Source: Gnetum montanum
Taxonomy: Eukaryota > Streptophyta > Gnetopsida > Gnetales > Gnetaceae
Length of the DNA: 35,561 nucleotides
Direction: 5' to 3'
NCBI GenBank assembly: GCA_015680685.1
Contig: MNCI01005370.1
Location: 747,346 to 782,906 of the forward strand
In this document: one piece after another, positions 18,965 through 30,464 of the stretch
Position numbering within the stretch: position 1 is the stretch's first letter
Layout: the number at the start of each line of letters is the position of its first letter
Notes under the pieces: model-generated
Databases searched by the model: none
The model's input: the letters and a program-made list of their open reading frames with translations, nothing else
What the model was told of the DNA's origin: nothing
Made by a program: the position numbers and the translations under genes

Positions 18965-20468
18965 GTTTGCGTTGGCGAGCACGCAAAGTTAAACACGACA
19001 GAGACGTTGATGCCGCTGTCCATCCACGATTTATCATATTATTAACACTGCCAGTCTGCAACGACTTCCGGGCCGACATGTTAGCTGCAAAACGATGCAG
19101 ACCAAATCTTTGCTGTTGTATGAATAATCTGCGCAGTTTGTAAGGCGGGCACTGCTGCTGTGACTGTGGGAATGTAATTAGTGTTTGATGTGATTGATTG
19201 ATGTGATTGATATATGCTGCCGAATCCCAAATTTTTCCTGTCAAATTAATTTTACCCAATCCAATGAAAGAAGGCATCCCCTACTAGAACACTATTATGC
19301 GGCGTTCCAGACCGTATGATACGTTTTATTTTCTGACAAAATCGTATGGAAATCAACGGGTTGTGAAAATCTGAAATTCCAGCCTGCTCTATGCTCATGC
19401 TCTATGCGTGTTGTGCGTGTGTATTTATATGGTGGGTAATGCACGCAAAGTGCAAAGACTGCAAACGAGATTATTCGAGCAGCTGCGTATTGGTGTTTGG
19501 CTTGTCGAGCGGGTTTTTGACTCGCTGCTGTTTCTGGCTTGAATCGGTGCTGCTGCTTCTGGCTTGAATACGACCTCAACCAGGGCTGCGCATTTGCCAT
19601 GAAAATACGAGGCAGGGACCAATGCGGAGGATCCGTCGGAGTCCTCGTTCTTTCTTGCCAGAGCTGTCTTTTTTTGTCGCTAAAGATTTCGCCCCTGTAT
19701 CTTCTGCCTCTGCCTCTGATCAGTATCTCTGCAGCTATCTGGCCTTGCCATTCTCAGATTCTCTCCTCTTTTGCTGTTATCTCTGCCACAACTCCCATTT
19801 TTCTTTTCACGCAGACCTCCACCCCAGTTTTGTTTCGTTTGTTGGGATGGATGGTTGGTTGTTTCGTTTGTGTTTCTGCTGGGTTTCTATATGACGGGGC
19901 TGGGGCAGATGGATCCATCTGTGGCGGAACTAAAGCTGTTACTCAGTCACACAACAGAAGCAGAAGCAGAAGGTGTTATCAGTCACTCCCAAATGAGAGC
20001 AGGAGACTCGAAAACGCACTACTTATAATTGCATCAGCAGTGCAGTGCCGCCGGTGTTGGCCACAGCAGAGGCCGGACTCCAAAACTGCAGCGGCAATGG
20101 AACCACGGAGAGCTCCATGGGCGACGAGGCACAGTCGTAGCCGGAAACAGAAACTCCGGCGGCCCGGCCACAGGCATAGGCACGGGATCGTTCAAGCTCT
20201 TCGGACGCCAAATCCTGCCTGCCACCGCGGCGGCCGGCGCCGGCGACAGCAGCAGCGGCGACATAAATGAGAGGCTGATGTCGCCGGCGACGGCCCCGGA
20301 AAAACGCCCCCCGCGGCGGCGTGGACGGAGGCTTGTCGGAAATAGGAGTGGCAGTAGTGTTTTGGGGAGTTGGGCAAGTGGCAGTAGTGTTGAATGCTAT
20401 TTGTTTCAAAATAGTGGAATCATAGTTGAACATATCCCTTCGCAAATAACTCGTCTTGTTTCTCTCTT
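18965..20468. other. GC-rich gene-like segment (copy B)
   Basis: This is the counterpart of 4479-5982: the same TATA-like box (near 19422-19430), CT-rich leader and GC-rich end. I find no difference from copy A in the first 1.1 kb. There are then about ten differences in the last 400 bp, most of which change amino acids in the open minus frame. Beyond 20468 the sequence continues into DNA unrelated to copy A (AAATAACTAG, which echoes the preceding AAATAACTCG), so copy B may hold the original right flank. Confidence 0.45.
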
Positions 20469-21020
20469 AAATAACTAGTTTTGTTCCCCGCCTCGTGAAA
20501 TTACTAGAAAATGTTGTGGTGCGGTGGTGCCCCTGTAGTAAGGGCTGCCACTGTAAAGATGGTTCGTATTTTAATAAAGCTAAGAATAATTAAAGATTTT
20601 ATTATAAAGTTTAACATTTTTTATAATATCATGTTTTAAATATACCTTTAATGTCAGGAATGCAATAAGCTCTGTGTATGAAATAGGAAGTGGTGGTAGT
20701 GTAGTGCTTAAACTCATTAGAAGGCACCCAAGTTATGGTATAGAAGCTACAAATTATAAGTTTAATTTTAGTGAGTAATATTGATTGTAGAAAGAAATAA
20801 GTAAAAAATTCAATTTAAACAACGTGCCACCAATGAAGGAGATTTATTACAAGTATTTCTAGGTAGGGTAACATAAGGTATTTGAATAATGAATTTAAAC
20901 AAGTGAAGATAAAAAGTGAGGAGATTTAGGTATTTGAATAGTGAATTTAAGTGAAGGAGATTATAAGTAAGGTAATACTAAAGGAGATTGACATCTATCT
21001 GAATTTGATGGATTGGAATT
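20469..21020. other. Gene-free AT-rich stretch
   Basis: There is no open frame of note and no retroelement signature. A direct repeat of about 20 bp (GGTATTTGAATARTGAATTTAA) lies at 20878 and 20931. Confidence 0.5.
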
Positions 21021-21260
21021 CCACATGAACACACACAACACATCATTTGATAGATTAGAACAATACATCAGTTGGTAGACTAGAATTTCACATGAACACA
21101 CACAACACAACATTAAGGGATTAGAATTTTACATAAATACACACAACATATCATTCAAAGTCCATAAAGATGATGAATTTCAATTTCACATGAACACACA
21201 CAACACATCATTCAAAGTCCATAAAAATTATGTCAAATCACACACAGCACATCATTCAAA
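21021..21260. repeat. Imperfect tandem repeat, CACATGAACACACACAACAC type
   Basis: About five units begin near 21022, 21089, 21130, 21187 and 21236. They carry CACACAACACATCATT, and the later ones also ATTCAAAGTCCATAAA. Unit lengths vary from 41 to 67 bp. Confidence 0.75.
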
Positions 21261-21566
21261 GGTAGTAAAGAGTATAAAAACATGACAAAAGCTAGTAAAG
21301 ATGATAAAAACATGCCATGGCAAACTTTTCTTGAGAAACATTATTGCAAACACACGTATTGTTGTTTCATTTTGGAACCATTATGCTTATTGATAAAGTC
21401 AAATTTTGATGCATGAACCCCATCACTTCGCTCCAAGATTTCCCTAGCCATTAGGCTTTGAGGCTTCATTGGCCATTCAGCCTTTTGGCAATTTGTCTCC
21501 CTCCCCCTTTTTTCTTTTTGGGGTGAAACCTTCATTGGGTTTCATTGCCAAGGCTAGTTTGATATG
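21261..21566. other. Gene-free stretch
   Basis: Only short minus-strand frames without recognisable motifs; I see nothing functional here. Confidence 0.4.
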
Positions 21567-21707
21567 GTTTTTCTGTTGAATGAGTTGCGTTACACTCAAT
21601 GAACTTAGTTTTCCCATTGAAATGAGATGTGTTACGCTTGATGGACTTAATGGTTTTTCCACTGAATGAAATGTGTTGCATTCAAGTGGACTTAAGGATG
21701 AAGCATG
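21567..21707. repeat. Three-unit tandem repeat, about 44 bp
   Basis: Units begin near 21567, 21609 and 21653, with TTTTC..TTGAATGA, a GTGTTACRCT-like core and GGACTTAAKG ends. Confidence 0.65.
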
Positions 21708-22063
21708 ATGATGAGATGTCATACGACCATAGTGCATGAGTGGCAAACATAGATCAACATTGTTTTCCAAGGTATGGAAGGCTATCATCAAGTTAAGGGG
21801 TTGGGCTCAAGGAGTGGTGTTAAGTGGAGAGCAATGGTACAAGCACTCTTGACATAGTAGGACAAACTCACCAAATCTTGCACATTAAGGTCATGTGGTG
21901 ACTTGCTGCTACAATGAGTTGCACCTTTTGCAATGGCTTTACGCTTTATCCTACAAACACAACTCCAAGAGGATAAGAAAACCAAGCAAACAAAGCATTT
22001 TATAACATTACAATGCATACAGGCCACATAGAATGATGAAACCAAGCTACCCAATTACCAAGG
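21708..22063. other. Gene-free stretch
   Basis: An 88-codon minus frame (21788-22054) has no recognisable motif or homologous copy in the window and is probably chance. Confidence 0.4.
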
Positions 22064-22240
22064 TTGCCAGTTTAATGCCATGGTGGACCATGATACTAGT
22101 TTAAAGCCCTGGTAGGCCGTGGTGCCAATTTAAGGTCATAGTGGACCATGTTGCCAGTTTAAGGTCTTAGTGGATCATGGTGCCAATTTAAGGTCTTGAC
22201 AGGTTCTATTGTGTCAATTAAAGCCCTTGGTAGGCTGTAG
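22064..22240. repeat. Minisatellite of 29-31 bp, six units
   Basis: The consensus runs roughly TGCCARTTTAAGGYCWTRG then TGGRCCATG. Single related units recur near 22960 and 23256, at 26170-26300 and, inverted, at 30465-30545 beside the retroelement Q. Confidence 0.8.
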
Positions 22241-23369
22241 AAAGATGTCCCTCTATTGTGCAAAGATGTCATGTAGGCTCATTTGTTGTAGACCTTTGAA
22301 ATCATCAACATCAGCCATTCATTGCAACCTATCAACAATAGTAAACAACACTACAAGCAACCATGTGAGCATTAGATATAACTGAGGCTATATGATGGCT
22401 TTAATGTTGCATAACAAGGGTTCAATGAGGTCATGAACAAGCTTAAGCCTTGGTGAGAAACTTGGTTTTATGTGTTTTCTCCTCACCATCTTGGTCTTAG
22501 ATGGGAATTTCAACTAAGGAACCCTCCATGGTGTTTCTGGTTTCAAGATCAATGGTCATTGGGCTCCATTAGGATGTTATAGCTGTATAGTGTAATGGTT
22601 TCAAGGCTCAATGTTTGGGTACATAAGGTCAACTTGGTCAACATCATGAGAGGGGTTTATTAAGGCTTTAAGGCTAGTCGAGTTTGCTTCCTTATCCTCT
22701 TAGCTCAATTTGCATGACAACATAAGCACATCAAGTGGCACCTATGTAACAAAATGATAAAAATTAATAAAACCAATAAAATAATGCTAACAATAATGAA
22801 AAATACTATGGTGATAATGCATAAATGAGACAAAATGTTATGAGAAAGGCAATACAAGTATCCAAGTAATGTCAACAAAGGCTATAAGGCAAGACAAGGT
22901 AATGTAGGGTCAAACATGGTTAAGCATGGTTACACTTTTACTAGTTTTAGGGCTTACTGGGCCATGTTGCCAATTTCATGCCTTGGCTACATGGTGTCAA
23001 ATGATGGTCAAAGACAATCAAACCCCACCATTTAATACTAATCAAGGGCTAAACAAGACTATTCAAGGCTAAAATGTAGAAAATAAAGGCAAACACAATA
23101 AGATAAAAGTAGTATTTAGGCTAAACAAGGTCAACAATGCAACAATGGTTAAAACATGTGGTAATATGATGAAACAAGGTCCAAATAAGGTAAAGTGGGA
23201 TACATATGGTGAATCTTGGTCAAAATATGGTTAAAAAAATTATATTTTGCTAGTTTTAGGCCTTAGTGGGCTATGGTTTAGGGCTACAAGGTTGTTGGGT
23301 AAGTTTCAGCATCAATGGAGGCTGTTTCTAGGTTGTTTTGACTAAAAAAGCAAGGGTTTAATGCTTCAT
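22241..23369. other. Gene-free stretch with scattered minisatellite units
   Basis: AT-rich, with many AAGGT/CAAGG and GGTCAA words. Single copies of the 30-bp unit lie near 22960 and 23256. I see no coding signal on either strand. Confidence 0.5.
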
Positions 23370-26070
23370 CACTTAAACCCCCTATTTCCATGCTAGCTAG
23401 CATGGAAGGGATGACCCCTAGTGTGGAAGAAACATCCAGATGGTTTCCAAGGCTCGTTTTGGTTGGTTTTTGACTTTTGATGGCTTACATGTCAGCACAG
23501 TTGACTAGGGAAGGGAATGGGCTAGTTTTAGCATCAATTTCAACTTTTGGAACCTCCTTTTTAAGCCTAAAAACATCTTCCACATGGGATCCACGTTGGG
23601 CAGGGTGATCCTAGCATGGAAACCAAGGAAAATTGGTTGCATGACATCCAAAGGATCAAAATCAAGGTTTTGGGGCCTTTCCAAGGTAGTGTAAGGCCAA
23701 ATCTATCAAAATTGGGTACTTCAAAGGTCGAAAAAGGCCAAAAGCATGTTTTGAAGCTTAACTCCCTTATTTCCACCCTAGCCAACATGGATGGAAGGGG
23801 GCTCACCATGGATACTCTAAATCCAAGCCAAAAAATGATCAAACAAGGTTAAATTGGTAGTTGGAACCTAGATCTGGGAGTTGTGCATTTCCTAACTTCA
23901 TTTTGAGGCCATTGGAGGTTGGTTTTGAGTGCTAAAACAAGTTGGAATAGCTTTTCCTCCTTTTTCCACGTTAAGCATGGTGGCCCCTATGTGGAAGAAT
24001 GGGGGTGACCTTGTTCTATGATTTTGGGGTGGTTTGGGACCACATTGACAAGGTTTCTAGTTTTCTAAGGTTGTAGACTGTGATTTTATATGTTTTTGGC
24101 TAATCTTGACCATGTTTGAAGACTATATGAGGCTATGTAAAGTTACACCCCCCTTAATCCATGTTGGAGAAATTGCTCCAGCATGGAAGATGCGAGTGAA
24201 TGAGTTTTATGGGCTAAAATAAGGTTAGGTGAGTGCAAACTTAAATGCTATGAGGTTCTAGGCTTCTCTGGTGTAGGTTTTTGGTCTCTAGGAGTGTCAA
24301 TCTGCTGCCAAAAGTAGAAGGGTAGTTCTTCCAAGCTAGCTCTACATTGCCCAACATAGAAGAGGCCTTCCCTAGAGTGAATGATTCATAGATTTCAGAT
24401 CTAGGCCAGTTTTGACCATAATCGACCATGCATGTTAGCTCCCAAAGTTGTTGAAGTCAAGGGCTAGGGTTTAAGGTCAAAATTTGGTAGTTTTGAGTGT
24501 TCCTAAGTGGTTTTTTATGTTACCCCCTTTTTTCCATGTTGACACCACCATGCTTAATGTGGATCCAGCTAGGAAGATCCAAGGGAGCCTATTTTTTACT
24601 ATTTTTATCAATTTTGGTCATGCACGCATGTCTCCAAGGTTGCCAATGTTGATGGTTGAAGGTTGGGGTTAAAATCTAGTCATTTTAAGGATTGTAGGAT
24701 GATTTTTTTGGCTTACCCATCTCCATCCATGCTAGGGCTACCATGATCAACATGGATAGGATCCTCCCCAGTGTGGAGAACCAATGAAGAGCAACTTTGG
24801 ATTGTTTTGGGTAACTTCCTTAAGTTTGGTGGCTTTCAGAAGTGCTGGGTTGTTGCCAAAAGTTAAATTTCATGCAAATTTCTTAAGTTTTGGCTTCATC
24901 CCCTTCCATCCATGATAGGGATAGGGTACCTAGTGTGGATAAGGTTCCCCTCAACATGGAGTGTCCTTAGGAGGTTGATTTTTATTGGTTTCTAGAAGTC
25001 TAGTGGCTTTCGAAAGGGCTGACAAGGTTTTGGTGAAAGTACAAGGTAATTTGTCATTGTTTCGATGCATTTGGGATCCTCCATGAATCTTCCTAACTGC
25101 ATCCACATTATTTCTACATTGGGCAACATGGAGAAGGTCTCTCCTAGCATGGATGAACCAAGAATGATAGATTTAGGCTCCTTTGATAGCCAATCAACCA
25201 TGCATGTCAGTCCCTAGGGTTGCCAATGTTGACGATCGATACTTGATATTAAAATCCACTAGCTTGGAGGCTTCTAGGTGCCCTAGGCAGTCAACCCCCC
25301 TTTTTCCATGTTGGACATGGTGGCCCTAGCGTGGATGAGAAGGAAATATAAGATTTTGGCTCTTTTGATAGCAAATCAACCATGCATGTTAGCCTCCAAG
25401 ATTACCAGTGTCAATGGTCGAGATTTGGTGTCAAAATCCACTAGTTTGGAGGGATCCTAGGTACCTCATGCAATCAACCCCCCTTTCTTTATTGCTTTTG
25501 CAGTATTCAGAAGCTTCGAAAGGTTCTAGCAGGGTCTAGAAGTTACTATGGTAGGTTATTAGTCTATTTTTGGTCATAAACTAGGTTTTAATGCTTACTC
25601 CCTAGGATTCCACATTAGGTAGTGTTGAGGGGGTTCACCAACATGGAAAAGGTTTTAAATACAAAAATTGGATTCTTTTTTGCTATTCTAGACTTCCGGA
25701 AGCTACCAAGGAGTCTTAAAGTTTAAAAATGGTAACTGGGTGGTCAATTTTAGTAATTTTTAATTTCCCCTCATTCATCCATACTAGGTAATGTGAATGG
25801 ACCTCCCCCCCCAATGTGGAACAACCAGATATGAGGGTTTTAGGCACTTTTGACTGGGTTAAGCAAGGTTCGGGGGCTGTTGGAGGTCACTAGAGGGATT
25901 TAGGGCTATGTGGACCTTTTTTGAGGTTGAATCAAGGCCTAATGAGCACTAGAGGATAAGTATGGATGTTACCCCCTTTTCTTAAGGTTGTATCCATGCT
26001 AGGTAGGGTTGCCCTAGTGTGGATTTCTCAAAGTGACAAGTTTTGCCAAAGTTTTACCCCCTGCTAGGGT
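23370..26070. repeat. Degenerate tandem array, period about 191 bp, about 14 units
   Basis: The anchor word CCATGYTRG or a variant occurs at 23399, 23591, 23773, 23967, 24159, 24342, 24534, 24727, 24910, 25114 and 25306, then less regularly at 25610, 25779 and 25993. The first ten spacings are 182-204 bp (mean 190.7). In each unit the anchor follows a CCCC..TTT tract and is followed 10-40 bp later by TAGYRTGGA or a variant. Other shared words include CAACCATGCATGTTAG (24424, 25195, 25378). Units are strongly diverged. The short frames inside it (for example 23567-23842, 24484-24672) are not genes. Confidence 0.75.
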
Positions 26071-26330
26071 CTAGGGTTTATGCATGTTAGCAACAGCTAC
26101 CAAAAATGGCAAGAGAAGGAAGGTTCTATGGTTATGGTTGGTGCTTGGAACCCATTCTAAGGCTTATTTGAATGCCATTTTTAGGCCTTGGAGGGCCATG
26201 ATTTAGGCCTTAGCAAGCCATAAAATTGTCAATTTTAGGCCTTAGTGGGTTGTAGTTTTACCAATTTTAGGATTTGGTGGGCCATGATGCCATACCTACC
26301 TAGCAAGTATGGGCTAGTGTCAAAATGGTG
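26071..26330 (-). repeat. Minisatellite block at the 3' side of element M
   Basis: Four diverged copies of the GGCCTTAGTGGGCCATG unit. The inverted counterpart lies at the same place in Q (30465-30545), so it belongs to the retroelement's region downstream of the protease. Confidence 0.65.
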
Positions 26331-27370
26331 TATAACAATAACATAAACCATAAAACATGGTATGAGTTTGCAAAGGTAAACAAGCTTCTATTAGCAAAGG
26401 ATGGGATAATACATCTATAATGCATTTATCACTTGACCTTTGATAAATCAAAGGGTTTTCTTTGCATGTTCACACTCTCATAATTTTGTTTGTTTGTAGT
26501 GACAATTGATAGGATTTTTTGTTGATTGCTTATTATTACAAATTTGGCATTGTTCACATTGTTATTATTCTCATTGTTGTTGGCCCAAGTCTAAGCATCA
26601 AGGATTTCCTCTTGAAACTCTACCTTCGAACCTTGATTGATGTTGACATAGTTAACTAAGGGTAGTAACACATTGTCTTCAAGGATCACAATTTCCCCAT
26701 CCTTGTATGGCAAGTGAATCTCTTGATGTATGAAAGATGATACCACCCAAAGCTTCACTAACCATGATCTTCCTAGGATCAAATTGAAGTTGGTGTTTCT
26801 CCATTTCTAGAGTCAAACTTCACTTCACTATCATGGAAGTTGAGCACTAGTTGATGCCTGTTGTTCCTAAGTGAAGCTTGTTCAATGATAGAGTGGATAG
26901 ACTCCCTGTAGGCAGGCATGTCTCTACTCACAAGGATAGAGGTTAACACTTGAGCTAGTGCATTCATATGTGTAGGAGAAGTCATGACTAGGTCATACAA
27001 GTTTGGTAACATGTTCTTTTGCTTAAGAGATTGCTTGGCTTATTTCATGGTTGCAAGGAAATTCTTTTCCTTGGCATGTAATGTTTCAGCTTTAGTAGTT
27101 CTAACCTCCTCCATCCTTCCTAGGATTGGTGGCTTAGGTTTTGGCCCATGTACCTTGGACCCCATGTCCTTGGGTGTAATTGGTCTTGGCGTAGGCCTTG
27201 GTTGGTTATCTTCATTGGGATTATTTGTTGGTTTGGCAACAAGTTGTTTCTGTTGCTATTGTGATGATGGTTTCTTGCTAACCTTTGAGTTGTGGGTGAC
27301 TATAGATGGGCTTTGGTCATGGGTTATTATGGGCTTACTTATTGAAAGTGAAGAAACTTGGATAACAAAT
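26331..27370 (-). pseudogene. Element M: gag-protease remnant
   Basis: On the minus strand from 27370: a basic, Pro-rich gag end with ILGRMEEVRTTKAE, LYDLVMTSPTH, HSIIEQASLRNNRHQ and LNFHDSEVKFDSRNG. Compared with Q (29640-29945), the following stretch of about 270 bp with the catalytic DDGAS is missing. The sequence resumes at LILGRSWLVK and HLPYKDGE, one frame off. It therefore keeps the end but not the active site of the retropepsin. Further left it matches the non-coding sequence that follows the protease in Q. The gag is cut at 27370 by the LTR of Q. Confidence 0.75.
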
Positions 27371-28210
27371 TGATGAGTCATGATTTGCTTGGCTATGATA
27401 TTGGATACCTAATATTGGGCCCCTAGATGCATTATCAAATATCCAATATGGGGGGGGGGGGGCTGGTATGGGCCGACCTATAAATATAGTGCTTGGGCAC
27501 ATGGTTTGGATAATAGTTTTACATTAGTTTTTCTTAGTTTTGTCAATAGGGTAGTTGAACTCTTGCAGTTTTATTCTGTAATCTTAAAGAATAGTTAGTG
27601 AGTGCCCACAGAGTGGATCTTAGTTAGTTTTATGGAGTTTTATTCAAGTGGCAATGTACCTGGACATATTCCATGAATAACAATAAGATCAAGATTGATT
27701 CTTATTCATTGTAGCACTTTGACTTAGATTAGATTTACTTTTCATGTACTTAATATTTACATTTTAATGCATGTTAATTAATTAAGCACATAAGTACGAT
27801 CGCTTCAAGCATGCATATGACTCTTAGTAATCCCAAAAATGCTTAATGTTTGGTAACCTAGTAATGTTATATGTGTTTAGGATGTGCACGAGAAGTGGGA
27901 TCAAATACTTATGTTAGGGTAGTTGATTATTAATTAGCAATTAGATTATTTGAATTGATTATAAATTGAGTTTCAACCTATTGTTAATCATAGAACAATA
28001 AAAGATAAAATAATAAAAATCATATGCCTCACTATGGACTAAACCATACATGAAAAAGCTAGCACTTTTCCAAGTGGAGAGATAGTGAACTACAATCAAG
28101 GTATAGTGATCTAGATGCCACAACTAGTCCCATCCACAAAATTTGACTGGATCATGTGTGAACACTTGTGATTCATATGGTTGGATGTAGGGGTACCTCG
28201 CCAGTCATCA
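27371..28210 (+). mobile_element. Q 5' LTR (840 bp)
   Basis: It starts TGATGAGTCATG and ends CAGTCATCA, followed by a primer-binding site. U3 is about 105 bp, with inverted copies of a CCAATAT-type word and a run of 12 G (27451-27462). The TATA box is at 27479-27488 and R/U5 is like the other LTRs. No 3' LTR of Q is seen in the window. The five bases before it are CAAAT; the matching duplication would lie right of the window. Confidence 0.82.
27479..27488 (+). promoter_or_regulatory. TATA box of Q LTR
   Basis: CCTATAAATATAGTGC, nearly identical to the block at 6380-6395 in the other plus-oriented LTR. Confidence 0.65.
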
Positions 28211-28211
28211 T

Positions 28212-28229
28212 TGGCACCATTGCTAGGGA
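28212..28229 (+). other. Degraded primer-binding site of Q
   Basis: TGGCACCATTGCTAGGGA begins one base after the LTR and matches the tRNA-Asp complement at 14 of 18 positions. All four differences are G to A or C to T, as expected of methylated DNA decaying. Confidence 0.7.
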
Positions 28230-28342
28230 TGGTGCTAGTTATCTAGATTAGTTATATTATACATGATCACTGTAAAGGTATTAATGATATATCTCTTAGA
28301 AAACATCAATATTTTAAGTCACACACATTGTTAGACAAAACC

Positions 28343-28639
28343 ATGTCTTCTTCACATAGGACCAATAATGCAGCGTATGATGAGAACACTCATAGGAGAA
28401 ATGATAGGATATATACTGAAGAAGATTGGATTGAATGACCTCAAGCAGGGGTTTCCTATGCTCATTTAGAACCTTACTATACTCAAAGACTAAATTCAAT
28501 TGGTGTAGAAAATCCTAGAGGAGATGAAGTAAGTTTTAGATCAAGGAGGGCCTCAAGGCCTAGGACCTCCTCTAAACCTAGACAAGATAAATCAAAGGAT
28601 CTCTTTCTAGTTATAAATAATTTCTTTAACTATAAATAA
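28343..28639 (+). pseudogene. Q gag N-terminus
   Basis: It opens with ATG at 28343 (MSSSHRTNN), which resembles the gag starts of P and N. A TGA interrupts it at codon 32, after which the frame stays open through an Arg/Ser-rich stretch (FRSRRASRPRTSSKPR) to 28639. The capsid part is missing: a LINE fragment occupies the next 0.8 kb and gag resumes near 29457. Confidence 0.6.
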
Positions 28640-29456
28640 TTCTAGTTATAGGGTATAAACCTTATCATTAAAATAATTGTGGCATTGAATGTACTCCATC
28701 TATTTTAAAATTTGATAAGTTTTTTTAATAGATAGGTAAATGTTTGATTCTACTTCCAAACATTATTTACTAAAGAAACATGTTGAACAAACCAATGCTT
28801 AATAGGGATTTCTATATATGGGAGCATTTGAAAAATTATAATATCTATAAAGATATTTCATCCTCATGACATTGATCCATATCTTAGTGTTTGTACAAAT
28901 TTTTCATGTAATCTTACCCAAATAAATTTCTATTAATGTCTTAAAAATTTATATTCCCTCCTTTACATTTCCATGGTCTATAATTTGGATACCAATAAAA
29001 ATAATGGATAGACTTCTTTAGATAATTGAACCATCAAAAGTTCCTTTATTTATTTTTTTAATCTCTTATAAAATTTTCTTTAGATGATTAGAATAAGGAA
29101 GATAATATAGAGGTAAGCCTTCTAATGTAATCTAATAGACTATAAGCTACCTATCCTTGAAATAGAAACTTAAATTTCTATCCGCTTAATCTTTTATCTA
29201 CATCCTAAAAAATAGACAATTGGAATTTTTTTAGATGGCCCATAAAATATAGGCATGCTTGAATAAATTATCTTTAAAGTTTTGAATTGACATTCAAAAA
29301 ATTAACTATAATTTTGAAAACAGTCAACATTATACCAAAATTAAAAAGCATATTATTTAGTACCACTAATGATAAATTCAAAAAGGATTCAAAACTAGTA
29401 TGATCTCACATTGTAAGAAGTAGAATTTTAGAAAGCTAATTTTCAGCTAAAGAACA
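28640..29456 (-). pseudogene. LINE reverse transcriptase C-terminal fragment
   Basis: AT-rich DNA unlike the rest of Q. The minus strand from about 29270 reads in one frame, with stops: MGHLKKFQ, then DKRLSG-stop-KFKFL, FQG, a hydrophobic stretch ending SSLF, RNF, LKKSIHYFYW, CKGGNINF and DINRNLFG. This order matches the region after the catalytic palm of plant L1-like LINE polyproteins (RLSGWK.K.LS..GR, SLF..PK, RNFLW, GGL.I.D...N..LLG). Several stops fall where the family has Trp. The fragment probably inserted into or replaced part of the Q gag; I could not find target duplications. Confidence 0.6.
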
Positions 29457-30214
29457 CATCACCAAACTTGTATGACCTAGTCATGACTTCTCCTGCACAT
29501 AGGGATGCACTAGCTCAAGTGTTAACCTCTATTCCTATGAGCAAAGACATGCTTACCAACACAAAGTCTATCCACTATATCATTGAACAAGCTTGACTTA
29601 GGAACAACAGGCATCAATCAATGCTCAACTTCAATGACAGTGAAGTGAAGGTCAACTCTAGAAATGGAAAAGTGCTATCCACCCCTCATCTCATTACTAT
29701 ACATGTTGGCATGTATAAGGTTCATTGTGTTCATGTGGATGATGGAGCATCAACTAATGTGATACCATTTTCCATTTTTGACAAGCTAGGCCTAATCGAG
29801 AATATCCAAGTGACCAGTACCTTAGCACTCAAATCATTTAATGGCTCACAAGTAGTAGTGTGAGGTTCTATCTCTTTGGACTTTGTAGCCGATGAGCAAT
29901 TCCCTACATCTACTAATTTCCTAGTAGTTGAAGAGACACATGGCTTTAACTTGATCCTAGGAAGGCCATGGTTAGTGAAGCTTCAGGTAGTATCATCTTC
30001 CATACATCAAGAGTTTCACTTGCCATATGAGGATGGGAAAATTGTGATCCTTGGAGATAATGTGTTACTACCCTCAGTTAACTATGTCAACATTGATAAA
30101 GGTTTGAAGGTAGAGTTTCAAGAGGAAACCCTCGATGATCAAACTTGGGCCAACAATAATGAGAACAACAATGATGCAAATAACACCAACTTTGTAACAA
30201 GAAGTAATCAATGA
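29457..30214 (+). pseudogene. Q gag end and retropepsin
   Basis: The reading resumes with LYDLVMTSPAH, a TGA within the HYIIEQA region, then LNFNDSEVKVNSRNG. The protease follows with VHVDDGASTNVIP (catalytic Asp-Gly-Ala-Ser), one TGA after SQVVV, then LILGRPWLVKLQ and HLPYEDGK. It ends in an Asn-rich tail at 30214. Open pieces are 29621-29863 and 29876-30214, in one frame, separated by the stop. The DDGAS form differs from the DSGS form in N and P, so two element lineages share this window. Protease cuts gag during particle maturation; with these stops it is inactive. Confidence 0.75.
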
Positions 30215-30464
30215 AAATGCCTATCAATTACCACTACAAACAAACAACATGATGAGAGTGCTATCGTGCAAAGAAAACCCTTTGATTTATCAAAGGTTAA
30301 GTAACAAATGCATTGTAGATGTGTTATCCCTTCCTTTGCTAATAGAAGCTTGTTCCCTTTCACAAACTTATACCATGTTTCATGGTTTATGTTTTCCTTA
30401 TACACCCTTTTGACACTAGCCCATACTTGTTAGGTAGGTATGGCATCATGACCCATCAAAGCCT
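30215..30464 (+). other. Q non-coding region after the protease
   Basis: This is the inverted counterpart of 26331-26590 in M, roughly 85-90% alike by eye. No gene is seen. Confidence 0.55.

Noticed and set aside
21021-21260. CRISPR-like array of short repeats
   Set aside because: Units and spacings vary (41-67 bp), repeats are imperfect and the context is eukaryotic; a simple minisatellite explains it.
23567-25201. Several 60-90 codon ORFs on both strands
   Set aside because: They lie within the 191-bp tandem array, are not conserved between units and show no motif.
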